From the NCBI RefSeq assembly GCF_900114615.1, contig NZ_FOTS01000005.1:1-64000 (forward strand): a stretch of 64,000 bases of DNA. The letters run 5' to 3'. The translations under genes and the position numbers were made by a program. The notes under the pieces are model-generated. The model searched no databases and was not told the DNA's origin. It saw only the letters and a program-made list of their open reading frames with translations. This document shows, one piece after another, positions 19,850 through 28,196 of this stretch; the first letter of the stretch is position 1, and each line of letters begins with the position of its first letter. This DNA is from Pelosinus propionicus DSM 13327. GTDB taxonomy: Bacteria > Bacillota > Negativicutes > DSM-13327.

Positions 19850-20545
19850 ATGAAAATTGCTATTATGCAACCATATTTTTTCCCTTACATCGGATATTTT
19901 CAGTTAATAAATGCTGTAGATGTATTTATTATTTATGATAATATTCAATATACGAAAAAAGGATGGATTAGTAGAAATCGTTTTTTGCAAAATGGAAAGG
20001 ATTCTTTGTTTTCCATTTCTCTAAAAAAGGATTCTGATTTTCTAGATGTGAGAGATCGGGTTATCGCGACTGAATTTAATAAGCAGAAGCTATTTAATCA
20101 AATAGTACAGGCATATAAAAAAGCGCCGTATTTTATGCAATTCATTCCTCTCTTTGAGAAGATATTGTTTAATGATGAAACTAATTTGTTTAAATTTATT
20201 TATTTCTCTATTCGAGAGATATGCAATATCCTCGAAATCAATACAGAAATTATAATCTCCTCTAATGTGGCGATAGATCATTCATTAAAGTCTCAAGAGA
20301 AGGTAATAGCTATTTGTAAAGAAAATGGTGCGGGCGTTTATGTAAATCCAATTGGTGGGCTAGAACTTTATTCAAAGGAATCATTCAGAGAGCATGGGAT
20401 AGATTTAAGATTTATTAAATCTAAATTGATTGAATACGAGCAATTTAATAATGTATTTTTTCCGTGGCTTTCGATTATTGATGTGATGATGTTTAACTCA
20501 AAAGAAGAAATAAAAGGGTATTTAGATTGTTATGATTTAATTTAA
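19850..20545 (+). CDS. WbqC family protein
   Basis: WbqC-like proteins occur in O-antigen and glycan clusters. Their reaction is not firmly established, although links to amide or acyl decoration of sugars are suspected. The family hallmark is the N-terminal IAIMQPYFFPYIGYFQLINA, followed by VDVFIIYDNIQYTKKGWISR and NRFLQNG. Near the end, YVNPIGGLELYSKESF and FFPWLSIIDVMMFN also fit. The ATG at 19850 is preceded by GGGAGGAAAC. An in-frame ATG at 19826 has no ribosome-binding site. 179 A/T-rich bases without a recognisable gene follow. Confidence 0.82.
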   Translation: MKIAIMQPYFFPYIGYFQLINAVDVFIIYDNIQYTKKGWISRNRFLQNGKDSLFSISLKKDSDFLDVRDRVIATEFNKQKLFNQIVQAYKKAPYFMQFIPLFEKILFNDETNLFKFIYFSIREICNILEINTEIIISSNVAIDHSLKSQEKVIAICKENGAGVYVNPIGGLELYSKESFREHGIDLRFIKSKLIEYEQFNNVFFPWLSIIDVMMFNSKEEIKGYLDCYDLI

Positions 20546-20724
20546 TATCCTCTAATGAATAGTACAATATATAAGAGAAATTTGATGAAAAAATGCAGAT
20601 AGCACCTTCTGCTTTAGTTTGATAAATAATTCGAATTGATGAATTATTTGTTTTTGATTAAAAAACCAAGTGCCTACAAGCTTGAAATTTAAAATGATTA
20701 ATGATATTTTAGGGGAAATGAAAA

Positions 20725-21468
20725 ATGAATACAAAAAGAAACTACAATAAGGAAATAGAAGATACTACAGATCATAAATATGCCTATAGTTTTGATTTGG
20801 ACGTGATGCATGGTTACATGATTAAATCATTTGAACCTTTTCTTAGAAAAGGAAATCTTCTTGAACTTGGGAGTTTCAAAGGCGATTTTACAAAAAGATT
20901 GTTACCTTATTTTGATGATATTACTTGCGTTGAGGCCTCAGATGAGGCTATTGAAATCGCCCAGGGAAAAATTGGGACCAAAGTTATCTTTATACATTCA
21001 CTTTTCGAGACGGTTACTCTTACAAATAAATACGATAACATTATATTAACTCACGTATTAGAACATCTTGATGATCCAGTTGCCCTCCTTAAACGAATAA
21101 ATGATGAATGGTTAGCTGATGATGGCAGATTATTCTTGGTCTGCCCAAATGCAAATGCTCCTTCAAGGCAAATAGCTGTAAAAATGGGTTTAATCACGCA
21201 TAACTCTGCTGTAACCCAAGCCGAAGTAGACCATGGGCATAGAATTACTTATACCTTCGATACTTTGGAAAGAGATGCCAAGCAAGCTGGTTTAAATGTG
21301 GTTCATCGCTCAGGCGTTTTTTTTAAAGCATTGGCGAATTTCCAATGGGATAGGTTGTTGGAAACTGATATTATTTCTCCGGAATATCTAGATGGGTGTT
21401 ATCAACTAGGACAGCAATATCCTGACTTATGCTCCAGTATTTTTCTTTTATGTAAAAAGAGAATATAA
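20725..21468 (+). CDS. Class I SAM-dependent methyltransferase
   Basis: 247-residue methyltransferase. Motif I is GNLLELGSFKGDFTKRLLP (about residues 47-65), the acidic loop is ITCVEASDEAIEIAQ, and motif IV/V is YDNIILTHVLEHLDDPVALL. Closest in style to UbiG/Coq3-type methyltransferases of glycan clusters, so sugar O- or N-methylation is likely. It is related to the protein at 21631, and a damaged copy of a similar gene lies at 26763-26928. GGGGAAATG precedes the ATG. Confidence 0.83.
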   Translation: MNTKRNYNKEIEDTTDHKYAYSFDLDVMHGYMIKSFEPFLRKGNLLELGSFKGDFTKRLLPYFDDITCVEASDEAIEIAQGKIGTKVIFIHSLFETVTLTNKYDNIILTHVLEHLDDPVALLKRINDEWLADDGRLFLVCPNANAPSRQIAVKMGLITHNSAVTQAEVDHGHRITYTFDTLERDAKQAGLNVVHRSGVFFKALANFQWDRLLETDIISPEYLDGCYQLGQQYPDLCSSIFLLCKKRI

Positions 21469-21469
21469 A

Positions 21470-21634
21470 TACTTTAATAGAGGGTTTATACCTGCTTTTC
21501 GCTCAAGGCTCAATGCACCAAAGCATGATTGGGAAAATACAATGAGATTCTTGAAAAATAAAGGTTTGAGATTTTTTAATTCCTGCAAAAAGAAGGATGC
21601 GATAGAAAATGTTGAAAGGTTCGAACTAATATGA
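21470..21634 (+). pseudogene. Possible gene remnant in the gap between two methyltransferase genes
   Basis: A plus-strand frame stays open for about 54 codons and ends in a TGA that overlaps the next ATG (ATGA). That is the coupling style of intact genes in this island. The peptide is rich in basic and aromatic residues (RGFIPAFRSRLNAPKHDW) and has no start codon with a ribosome-binding site. It may be the 3' scar of a deleted gene, or chance. Confidence 0.28.
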
Positions 21635-22353
21635 AAAATGAATTAGATGAACATGTTATAGCATATGAAGGTAAAACGATCTACGATTTTGATAATGAAA
21701 TTTTGCTAAATTGGTATCCAAGAAGAATTATTGAGCTTACCAAAGAGACGGACTCAATTTTGGAATTGGGTCTTGGGCATGGATTTACAGCTCATATTTT
21801 TTCGAAAATTTATAAAAAATATTGTGTTTTAGAAGGATCTCCTGCTGTTATAAAAAATTTTAGGAAAAATTTTTCCAATTGTGAACTTCAAATTATTGAA
21901 ACATATTTCGAGTCTTTTAAAAGTAATGAGAAATTTGATGTTATTGTAATGGGATTTATTTTAGAACATGTAGAAAATCCTGTTCGAATATTGAATCATT
22001 TTAAACAATTTTTATCTCCTAATGGGAAAATATTTATAGCTGTTCCCAATGCAGAAGCGATGAATAGACGATTAGGAAGGTACGCGGGGTTTTTAGCTGA
22101 TATGCAGGAATTATCGCAAAATGATCTTGATCTAGGTCATAAAAGATTTTATACAGTTGATAGCTTGAAAAAAGAGATGAAGGATACAGGTTTCTCAATA
22201 GAAAGAATTGAAGGAATCTATCTAAAGCCTTTTACAACTTCTCAAATTCTATCTTTGAATTTGGATAAGAAAGTTATTGAAGGACTGTGTGAAATGGGTA
22301 TTAATTATCCAGAATTATCTTGTGGGATTCTAGCTGAAGGGAAAATAAAATGA
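21631..22353 (+). CDS. Class I SAM-dependent methyltransferase
   Basis: 240-residue methyltransferase with motif I SILELGLGHGFTAHIFSK, then EGSPAVIKNFRKNF, VIVMGFILEHVENPVRILNH and a post-core IFIAVPNAEAMNRRLGRY. It resembles the neighbour encoded at 20725, including the LEH(L/V) and PNA.A motifs, and probably methylates another position of the same or a related sugar. Its stop overlaps the next gene's start (ATGA), tying it to the epimerase/ATP-grasp/phosphoesterase group that follows. No convincing Shine-Dalgarno precedes the ATG. Confidence 0.83.
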   Translation: MKNELDEHVIAYEGKTIYDFDNEILLNWYPRRIIELTKETDSILELGLGHGFTAHIFSKIYKKYCVLEGSPAVIKNFRKNFSNCELQIIETYFESFKSNEKFDVIVMGFILEHVENPVRILNHFKQFLSPNGKIFIAVPNAEAMNRRLGRYAGFLADMQELSQNDLDLGHKRFYTVDSLKKEMKDTGFSIERIEGIYLKPFTTSQILSLNLDKKVIEGLCEMGINYPELSCGILAEGKIK

Positions 22354-23201
22354 AAACAATTGCAGTAGTCGGAGGGACATCTTCACTAGCAAAATATTTA
22401 ATACCAGCTTTATCTAAGAAAAATGCAGTTATTTCTTTAGGGCGAAAAGATTGTGATTTATATTGTGATTTGCAAGATGATTTAGAATCAATGGTTATAC
22501 CTGCTGATACTGATGTTGTTGTTCATATTGCTGCGGCTTTTAATGGTAAGACGGATGAGGAAATTATTAAAACAGAAGAAATAAACGCTATTGGAACATT
22601 GAAAATTTGTATGGCTGCAAAAAAAGCTAATGTAAAGCATCTAATTTTAATTTCTTCCCAATCTGTAGTTTTGAGTGAAGAGTCTTTATATTATAGTATC
22701 TATAGTATAGCAAAACGCCATGCAGAGGAATTAGCTACGTATTATTGTCGGTTGAATCATTTACCTTTAGCTATTTTAAGGCCATCTCAAATATATGATG
22801 ACAAAGGTCATTTTAGGAAACACCAGCCTTTGATATTCTTGATGGCTGATCATGCTGAAAAAGGTAGTAACATAGAGATCTATGGAAGAAATGATGCATT
22901 ACGTAATTATATTCATGTAGAAGATTTTGTGGAAATTATACTTCGTACAATAGATAAGAATTGTGAAGGTATATATTCTTGTAATTATCCTAAAGATGTT
23001 ACATTAAGCGAAATAGCAAAAACTGCACAATTAAGTTTTAATAATGGTGGAGATATTGTTTTTCTTCATGACAAGCCCAATATTCCTGATAATATTTTTG
23101 ATAATCAAATAGAATTATATGAGAAAATCGATTTTTATCCACAAATTGATATTGCAACTGGAATGGAAAGAATTGTTGAGTATCGAAAGAGTAGGGTATG
23201 A
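22350..23201 (+). CDS. NAD-dependent sugar epimerase/dehydratase (SDR)
   Basis: Extended SDR protein of 283 residues. The N-terminus is IAVVGGTSSLAKYLIPAL, a slightly degenerate glycine motif. SSQSV and YSIYSIAKRHAEELA supply the Ser and the YxxxK-type catalytic pair, and RPSQIYDDKG follows. The substrate is unknown. Start and stop overlap both neighbours. It is directly followed by an ATP-grasp gene; the same two activities occur fused in the protein at 37234, suggesting a shared pathway. Confidence 0.78.
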   Translation: MKTIAVVGGTSSLAKYLIPALSKKNAVISLGRKDCDLYCDLQDDLESMVIPADTDVVVHIAAAFNGKTDEEIIKTEEINAIGTLKICMAAKKANVKHLILISSQSVVLSEESLYYSIYSIAKRHAEELATYYCRLNHLPLAILRPSQIYDDKGHFRKHQPLIFLMADHAEKGSNIEIYGRNDALRNYIHVEDFVEIILRTIDKNCEGIYSCNYPKDVTLSEIAKTAQLSFNNGGDIVFLHDKPNIPDNIFDNQIELYEKIDFYPQIDIATGMERIVEYRKSRV

Positions 23202-24175
23202 TGAAAAATATTCTTGTAAGTGGTGCTAGTGGTATTGTCGGTTATGGTATTTTAAAATCTTTACGACAAGGTGTGGAAAAATTTAATCTGATCGGAACTA
23301 CGATTTATTCTGATTCTATTGCACTGGCTTTTTGTAATATTTTTGAACAAGCACCCATGACCAATGATCCTGGTTACATTGATTGGTTATGTCATATTAT
23401 AAAAAAACATAATGTGGATATGATTATTCCCGGGATTGAAGCAGATATGTATAAATGGCGAGACAATAAAGAATTTATTGAAAGATCAGGAACTAAGATT
23501 CTGTTGAATAATATTGAGCTTATTGATGTATGTAAAGATAAATGGCTCTTTTATGAGGAATTGAAAAAAAACCACTCTTTACTAGCGATAGAATCAAGAA
23601 TTGAGGGTGATTTTTCTAATTTTAAAAATGATTTTGGATTACCTTTTTTATTGAAGCCAAGACGAGGTTTTGCATCAAAGGGTATTGTAAAAGTTGATTC
23701 GAAGGATATTTTTGATTTACATAAAGAAAACTTAGGTGTTGTTTTAATGGCGCAGCCAATAGTCGGTAGTAATGAAGATGAATATACAACTTCAGCATTT
23801 TTTGATAATAAGAGTGTTTTGCATTCCTATATGACATTGAGAAGAAAATTATCTAATGAGGGTTTTACTGAGAAAGCTCAAGTCACTAATCTTGCAGGAA
23901 TTGAAGAAGCGATCAAGGAATTGGCGCTCATTTTCAAACCTATTGGCCCTACAAATTTCCAATTTAGAGTAGACAACAATAAATTAAAGTTACTTGAAAT
24001 TAACCCAAGGATTTCTTCGGCGACTTCAATAAGAGCAGCTTTTGGCTATAATGAATCTAAGATGAGTGTCGAATATTTCTTAAATGATAAAGTGCCTGAT
24101 CAGCCGGTTATCAAATCAGGTGTAGCTATTAGGTATATAGAGGAGCATATCGTTTATGATAGGGATAATTTCTGA
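23198..24175 (+). CDS. ATP-grasp ligase (carbamoyl-phosphate-synthase-like)
   Basis: 325-residue protein with a pre-ATP-grasp Rossmann part (ILVSGASGIVGYGILKSL, then VDMIIPGIEADMY) and an ATP-grasp core. In the core, FLLKPRRGFASKGIVKV binds ATP, and KLKLLEINPRISSATSIRAA carries the metal ligands. Such enzymes join a carboxylate to an amine, thiol or sugar amino group. Here it could put an amino-acid-like or acyl group on a sugar; that is inference. It overlaps the upstream epimerase and the downstream phosphoesterase genes by a few codons. Confidence 0.8.
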   Translation: MMKNILVSGASGIVGYGILKSLRQGVEKFNLIGTTIYSDSIALAFCNIFEQAPMTNDPGYIDWLCHIIKKHNVDMIIPGIEADMYKWRDNKEFIERSGTKILLNNIELIDVCKDKWLFYEELKKNHSLLAIESRIEGDFSNFKNDFGLPFLLKPRRGFASKGIVKVDSKDIFDLHKENLGVVLMAQPIVGSNEDEYTTSAFFDNKSVLHSYMTLRRKLSNEGFTEKAQVTNLAGIEEAIKELALIFKPIGPTNFQFRVDNNKLKLLEINPRISSATSIRAAFGYNESKMSVEYFLNDKVPDQPVIKSGVAIRYIEEHIVYDRDNF

Positions 24176-24830
24176 TATTCATGGTAATTATACTGCTTTG
24201 CTGGAAGTCTTGAATTCGTTGGATGCAATGGGGATTAAAGATATTTATTGCTTAGGTGATGTTGTTGGATATTATTCGCAAATAAATGAATGTTGTGTTG
24301 AATTGAGAAAAAGAGATATTAAATGTATTATGGGTAATCATGACTGGTATATGGTAGCTAAAAGTTTTTGCCCAAGGTCAAATAGTGTTAATGATTGTAT
24401 GAAGTATCAACGAACGGTAATTGCAAAAGAAAATTTTGATTGGCTTTCTTCTTTGCCAATCTTTCGTAACATTCAAGGAATATCAATGGTCCATGGTGGT
24501 TGGTGTGACCCTATTGATGAATATTTAGACCCGCAAGAAGAATATTTTGCTAGGATTACTGGCAAATATTTTATGTCTGGCCATACTCATATACAAGCAA
24601 TAAGAAAATTTGGTGATAAAATTTATTGTAATCCAGGATCTGTTGGACAACCTAGGGATAATAATCCAGAATCTGCGTTTGCGACATTTGATGGGGAAAA
24701 TTTTTTCCTTCATCGGGTTAAGTATGATGTTGATCAGGTTGGAAAGCTGATGGATAAGGCAGGGTTTAGCGGATATTATTATGGATGTTTAAAAACTGGT
24801 TCTAGGAATTTGCAGTGGGCGGAGGAATAA
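24156..24830 (+). CDS. Calcineurin-like metallophosphoesterase
   Basis: 224-residue phosphoesterase of the YfcE/MJ0936 type. Metal-binding motifs appear in order: IGIISDIHGNYTAL (DxH), YCLGDVVGYY (GD), IMGNHDWYM (GNHD), MVHGGW, and FMSGHTHIQAI (GHTH). CNPGSVGQPRD near the end is also typical. No signal peptide, so it acts in the cytoplasm, perhaps on a phosphosugar or nucleotide-sugar intermediate. It overlaps the ATP-grasp gene by 20 bases and lies 1 base before the first glycosidase-fold gene. Confidence 0.85.
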   Translation: MIGIISDIHGNYTALLEVLNSLDAMGIKDIYCLGDVVGYYSQINECCVELRKRDIKCIMGNHDWYMVAKSFCPRSNSVNDCMKYQRTVIAKENFDWLSSLPIFRNIQGISMVHGGWCDPIDEYLDPQEEYFARITGKYFMSGHTHIQAIRKFGDKIYCNPGSVGQPRDNNPESAFATFDGENFFLHRVKYDVDQVGKLMDKAGFSGYYYGCLKTGSRNLQWAEE

Positions 24831-24831
24831 A

Positions 24832-25800
24832 ATGTTTAGGTGGGAAAAAAAGGGAGTAATTTTTAATCCTATTGAAATTGAGGATAGACCTCAATGGATG
24901 TTTGAATATGCTCAAGCCCCTTGTGTATTGAAATTCGCTGATTTTATACGAGTATATTTTAGTTGTCGGCCTACAAGAGATTGCAATGGACAATGTGTAA
25001 GTTATTCTGCTTATGTTGATTTAGATAGAAAAGACTTATTTAAAATAGTAAATTTAGCCCAAAAGCCTATTTTGGAACTTGGCGAAAGAGGCTGTTTTGA
25101 TGAATTTGGTATTTATCCCATATCTGTAATTCGAGATGGGGATGATGTTAGGGCTTACTATACAGGTCATACAAGGTGTGAAAGTGTTCCTTTTGATACA
25201 GCAATAGGTTTAGCAATTAGTAAGGATTATGGACAAATTTTTGAAAGAGTTGGGCGTGGTCCAGTATTGTCATCTTCTTTAGATGAGCCATTTGTACTGA
25301 GTGGCCCTAAAATTAGAAAATTTAATGAAATGTATTATCTGTTTTACATAACGGGTAAAAAATGGATTGAAGCAAATGGAAGAAAAGAAGTAGTATATAA
25401 AATTCGAATGGCAATATCCAAGGATGGTATTAGCTGGAATAAACTAAATAAAAATATTATTGAAGAAAAATGGGGCGATCATGAAGTTCAAGCCAGTCCT
25501 GATGTATTTTTTAATAATGGCAAATATCATATGTTCTTTTGTTATATGCTTACTCCAGATTTCCGCTATGATAAACAAAAAAGTTATCGTATAGGTTATG
25601 CTTCATCAGTTGATTTAATTAATTGGGAAAGAGATGATTCGAAAGCAGGCATTGATGTTTCGCAAGCTGGTTTTGATAATGAAATGATTGCATATCCTCA
25701 TGTATTTGAACTTGACGGAAAAATTTATATGTTGTATTTAGGTAATGAGGTAGGGAGATATGGGTTTGCTCTTGCAGAACTTAGAGGAGAATTAGATTAA
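24832..25800 (+). CDS. Five-bladed propeller glycosidase-like protein, copy 1 (GH43/GH130-like)
   Basis: 322-residue protein with the repeated blade pattern of GH43/GH62/GH130-type proteins: FIRVYFSCRPTRD, VRAYYTGHT, TAIGLAISKDYGQIFERVG and NGKYHMFFCYM. It has no signal peptide, so hydrolysis of external polysaccharide is unlikely. A cytoplasmic phosphorylase, transglycosidase or sugar-binding role is more plausible. A tandem paralogue follows with an overlapping stop/start (TAATG). Both have a RDD motif near the C-terminus (NWERDDSKAGIDVSQAGFD) and the ending YGFALAEL. Confidence 0.72.
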   Translation: MFRWEKKGVIFNPIEIEDRPQWMFEYAQAPCVLKFADFIRVYFSCRPTRDCNGQCVSYSAYVDLDRKDLFKIVNLAQKPILELGERGCFDEFGIYPISVIRDGDDVRAYYTGHTRCESVPFDTAIGLAISKDYGQIFERVGRGPVLSSSLDEPFVLSGPKIRKFNEMYYLFYITGKKWIEANGRKEVVYKIRMAISKDGISWNKLNKNIIEEKWGDHEVQASPDVFFNNGKYHMFFCYMLTPDFRYDKQKSYRIGYASSVDLINWERDDSKAGIDVSQAGFDNEMIAYPHVFELDGKIYMLYLGNEVGRYGFALAELRGELD

Positions 25801-26753
25801 TGAAATGGCGGAAAATGGGGCAGATCTTTAGTTTTGAAGATTTTAATTTTAGAAAAGAATTTGTTAGTCACTCTCAATCACCTCAGGCGGTAGTTTTTGA
25901 TGATTATGTTCGAATTTATTTTTCAACAAGGCAAAAGAGTGAAAATGGGAAATTTTTAAGTAAAGTACAGTTTATAGATTTTGATAAATCTTTTACGAAA
26001 ATTATAAACCAATCCACTAAAGAGGTTATCAAACTGGGTGAATTAGGAACATTTAATGAACATGGTATTTTCCCTTTTAACCCTGTTAAATATAAAAATA
26101 AAATTTGTGCATATACTACGGGCTGGACCAGAAGATCTTCTGTTGATGTCGATTCAGGCATAGGACTTGCTATAAGCCATGATGGCGGAGAATCTTTTGA
26201 AAAAATGGGTGACGGCCCTGTTTTGTCTACTTCATTGAATGAACCTTTTTTGGTTTGTGATGGTTTTGTCAGAGTTTTTAACGATATGTTTCATATGTGG
26301 TACATTTATGGTACCGAGTGGAAGGTTTTTGAGCAAAATCAAGAGCCAGAGAGGACATATGTTATAGGTCACGCAACATCTGTTGATGGGATTAATTGGG
26401 TTAAAGAAGGTCGACAAATTATAGAGTCTAAGTATGATGGCGAGTGCCAAGCATTACCATCAATTATACAAATTGGTAGTAGATATCATATGTATTTTTG
26501 TTGTCGAAATTCTTATGATTTTAGAAAGAATCCCCAAAATTCATACAGGCTTGGATACGCATATTCTGATGACTTAATAAATTGGATTAGGGACGATGAA
26601 AATGTAGGTATTGAAGTTTCAAAGACTGGTTGGGATTCAGAAATGATGTGTTACCCGCATATTTTTGAAATGGATAATGAAATTTATATGCTATACAATG
26701 GAAATGAATTTGGGAGATATGGTTTTGGTTTAGCAAAACTAGAAGAAATATGA
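25800..26753 (+). CDS. Five-bladed propeller glycosidase-like protein, copy 2 (GH43/GH130-like)
   Basis: 317-residue tandem paralogue of the preceding protein. Matching blocks occur in the same order: DDYVRIYFSTRQKSENGKF, GTFNEHGIFPFNPV, GIGLAISHDGGESFEKMGDG, RYHMYFCCRNSYDFRKN, and INWIRDDENVGIEVSKTGWD. The retained acidic positions and tryptophans suggest that both copies are active, possibly as a heterodimer or on two sugars. The ATG overlaps the upstream TAA. A degraded methyltransferase remnant follows immediately. Confidence 0.72.
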   Translation: MKWRKMGQIFSFEDFNFRKEFVSHSQSPQAVVFDDYVRIYFSTRQKSENGKFLSKVQFIDFDKSFTKIINQSTKEVIKLGELGTFNEHGIFPFNPVKYKNKICAYTTGWTRRSSVDVDSGIGLAISHDGGESFEKMGDGPVLSTSLNEPFLVCDGFVRVFNDMFHMWYIYGTEWKVFEQNQEPERTYVIGHATSVDGINWVKEGRQIIESKYDGECQALPSIIQIGSRYHMYFCCRNSYDFRKNPQNSYRLGYAYSDDLINWIRDDENVGIEVSKTGWDSEMMCYPHIFEMDNEIYMLYNGNEFGRYGFGLAKLEEI

Positions 26754-26762
26754 AGATGAATC

Positions 26763-26928
26763 ATGCAAAAAAATTATAAACAAGAGATAGAAGATCAAAC
26801 ATCATATCGTCAGAAGGGATTGAGATCCTTGCATAATATTGCAATCTTATCTTGATTTACTGTCTGAGCTTTCTGATGACCCTGTAAGGGTTTTAAAAGG
26901 TAGAATTAATGATGAGTTGGTTATCTGA
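26763..26928 (+). pseudogene. Remnant of a methyltransferase gene (internal deletion and frameshift)
   Basis: The first 14 or so codons, MQKNYKQEIEDQTSY, match the start of the intact methyltransferase at 20725 (RNYNKEIEDTTDHKY). After a TGA at 26853 and in another frame, LSDDPVRVLKGRINDEL matches the intact protein's LDDPVALLKRINDEW. About 90 intervening codons, including SAM-binding motif I, are gone. This is a clear scar of gene loss or recombination. Confidence 0.75.
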
Positions 26929-26954
26929 TAAATTTAATATGAGGAGAAACTACT

Positions 26955-28085
26955 ATGACTCAACATAAAGCATTTGAACAACCCATATATGTAACGCGAC
27001 CATTGTTACCTAATTTATCAGAAATTCATGTCAAGTTGGAAGAAGTATGGCAGTCGCAATGGTTGACTAATATAGGAAAGCAACATAAGCAACTGGAAAA
27101 GAGAACTACTGAAGTTTTAAAAGTGCCATATTTATCACTGTTTAATAACGGAACAATAGGACTTATAACGGCTTGCCAAAGTCTGCGTTTACAAGGAGAA
27201 GTGATTACTACTCCGTTTACTTTTGCAGCAACGCCACATGTTTTAATGTGGAATAATATTAAACCAATTTTTTGTGATATTGATCCAATTACTATGAATA
27301 TCGATGCTGATAAGATAGAGTCTATGATTACGCCACAAACCACGGGGATTCTACCAGTACATGTATTTGGAACTCCTTGCGATGTTGAAAAAATTCAGGA
27401 AGTCGCTGACCGATATGGACTGAAAATAGTATATGATGCGGCACATGCCTTTGGTGTGGAAATCAATGGTGTCGGTATTGGAAATTTTGGGGATATTTCT
27501 ATGATGAGCTTTCATGCAACGAAACTTTTTCATACAGTTGAAGGGGGAGCTTTGACTTATAGGGATAAGCACCTAAAAGACAGGATTGATTTATTGAAAA
27601 ATTTTGGCATAAAGGGCCAGGAAGAAGTGGTCATGCCTGGGATTAATGGGAAAATGAATGAAATACAGGCGGCTATAGGGCTTGTAGTCCTCAATTATAT
27701 CGAAGAAGAAAGAAGAAAACGAGCTATTTTAATTGACACCTATCGAAGGTGCCTTATGGATGTAGAGGGGATTAGCTTTTTATCTGATATTGCTGGTGTG
27801 AAAAGCAATAGTCAGTACTTTGTAATGAGAATCAGTGAAAAAATATTTGGTCGCTCACGTAATTATGTCTATGATGAATTTATGAAATATAATGTATTTA
27901 CTAGAAAATATTTTTATCCATTATGTAGCGAGTATACATGTTATCGTCATTTGCCATCATCTTCTATGGTTAATTTGCCTGTTGCACATAAGGTAGTGCA
28001 AGAAGTTTTGTCTATGCCTTTATATGGAGAACTTACAGTGAATGAAGTTGAAAAAATTTGTGATATTTTAAAGTCATTTCAATAG
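26955..28085 (+). CDS. DegT/DnrJ/EryC1 family sugar aminotransferase
   Basis: 376-residue PLP-dependent aminotransferase or dehydratase. The lysine is at about K190 in MSFHATKLFHTVEGGAL, preceded by IVYDAAHAFGVEINGV. PFTFAATPHVLMWNNIKP is the usual substrate-pocket segment. It differs from LegC and PseC elsewhere in the island, so a third amino sugar (for example a VioA/FdtB-type product) is implied. GAGGAGAAAC precedes the ATG. It is separated from its neighbours by over 100 bases on the 3' side. Confidence 0.87.
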   Translation: MTQHKAFEQPIYVTRPLLPNLSEIHVKLEEVWQSQWLTNIGKQHKQLEKRTTEVLKVPYLSLFNNGTIGLITACQSLRLQGEVITTPFTFAATPHVLMWNNIKPIFCDIDPITMNIDADKIESMITPQTTGILPVHVFGTPCDVEKIQEVADRYGLKIVYDAAHAFGVEINGVGIGNFGDISMMSFHATKLFHTVEGGALTYRDKHLKDRIDLLKNFGIKGQEEVVMPGINGKMNEIQAAIGLVVLNYIEEERRKRAILIDTYRRCLMDVEGISFLSDIAGVKSNSQYFVMRISEKIFGRSRNYVYDEFMKYNVFTRKYFYPLCSEYTCYRHLPSSSMVNLPVAHKVVQEVLSMPLYGELTVNEVEKICDILKSFQ

Positions 28086-28196
28086 GCAAAGGGGAATGGC
28101 TTTTGATAAATTGCTTGAAACTGTTTTAAATCCGATACTGATAAAGCTATATTAAACAATAAACTATGTTGGATTTTTTAAAAAGAGAGGTGAATT

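Noticed and set aside
19576-19938. 120-codon plus-strand frame across the end of the FkbM gene and the start of WbqC
   Set aside because: Overlaps two genes with clear families in other frames; its sequence shows no known motif.
26955-28085. DegT aminotransferase as a second LegC or PseC
   Set aside because: The active-site surroundings (MSFHATKLFHTVEGG) and termini differ from both, so it was kept as a separate, unassigned sugar aminotransferase.
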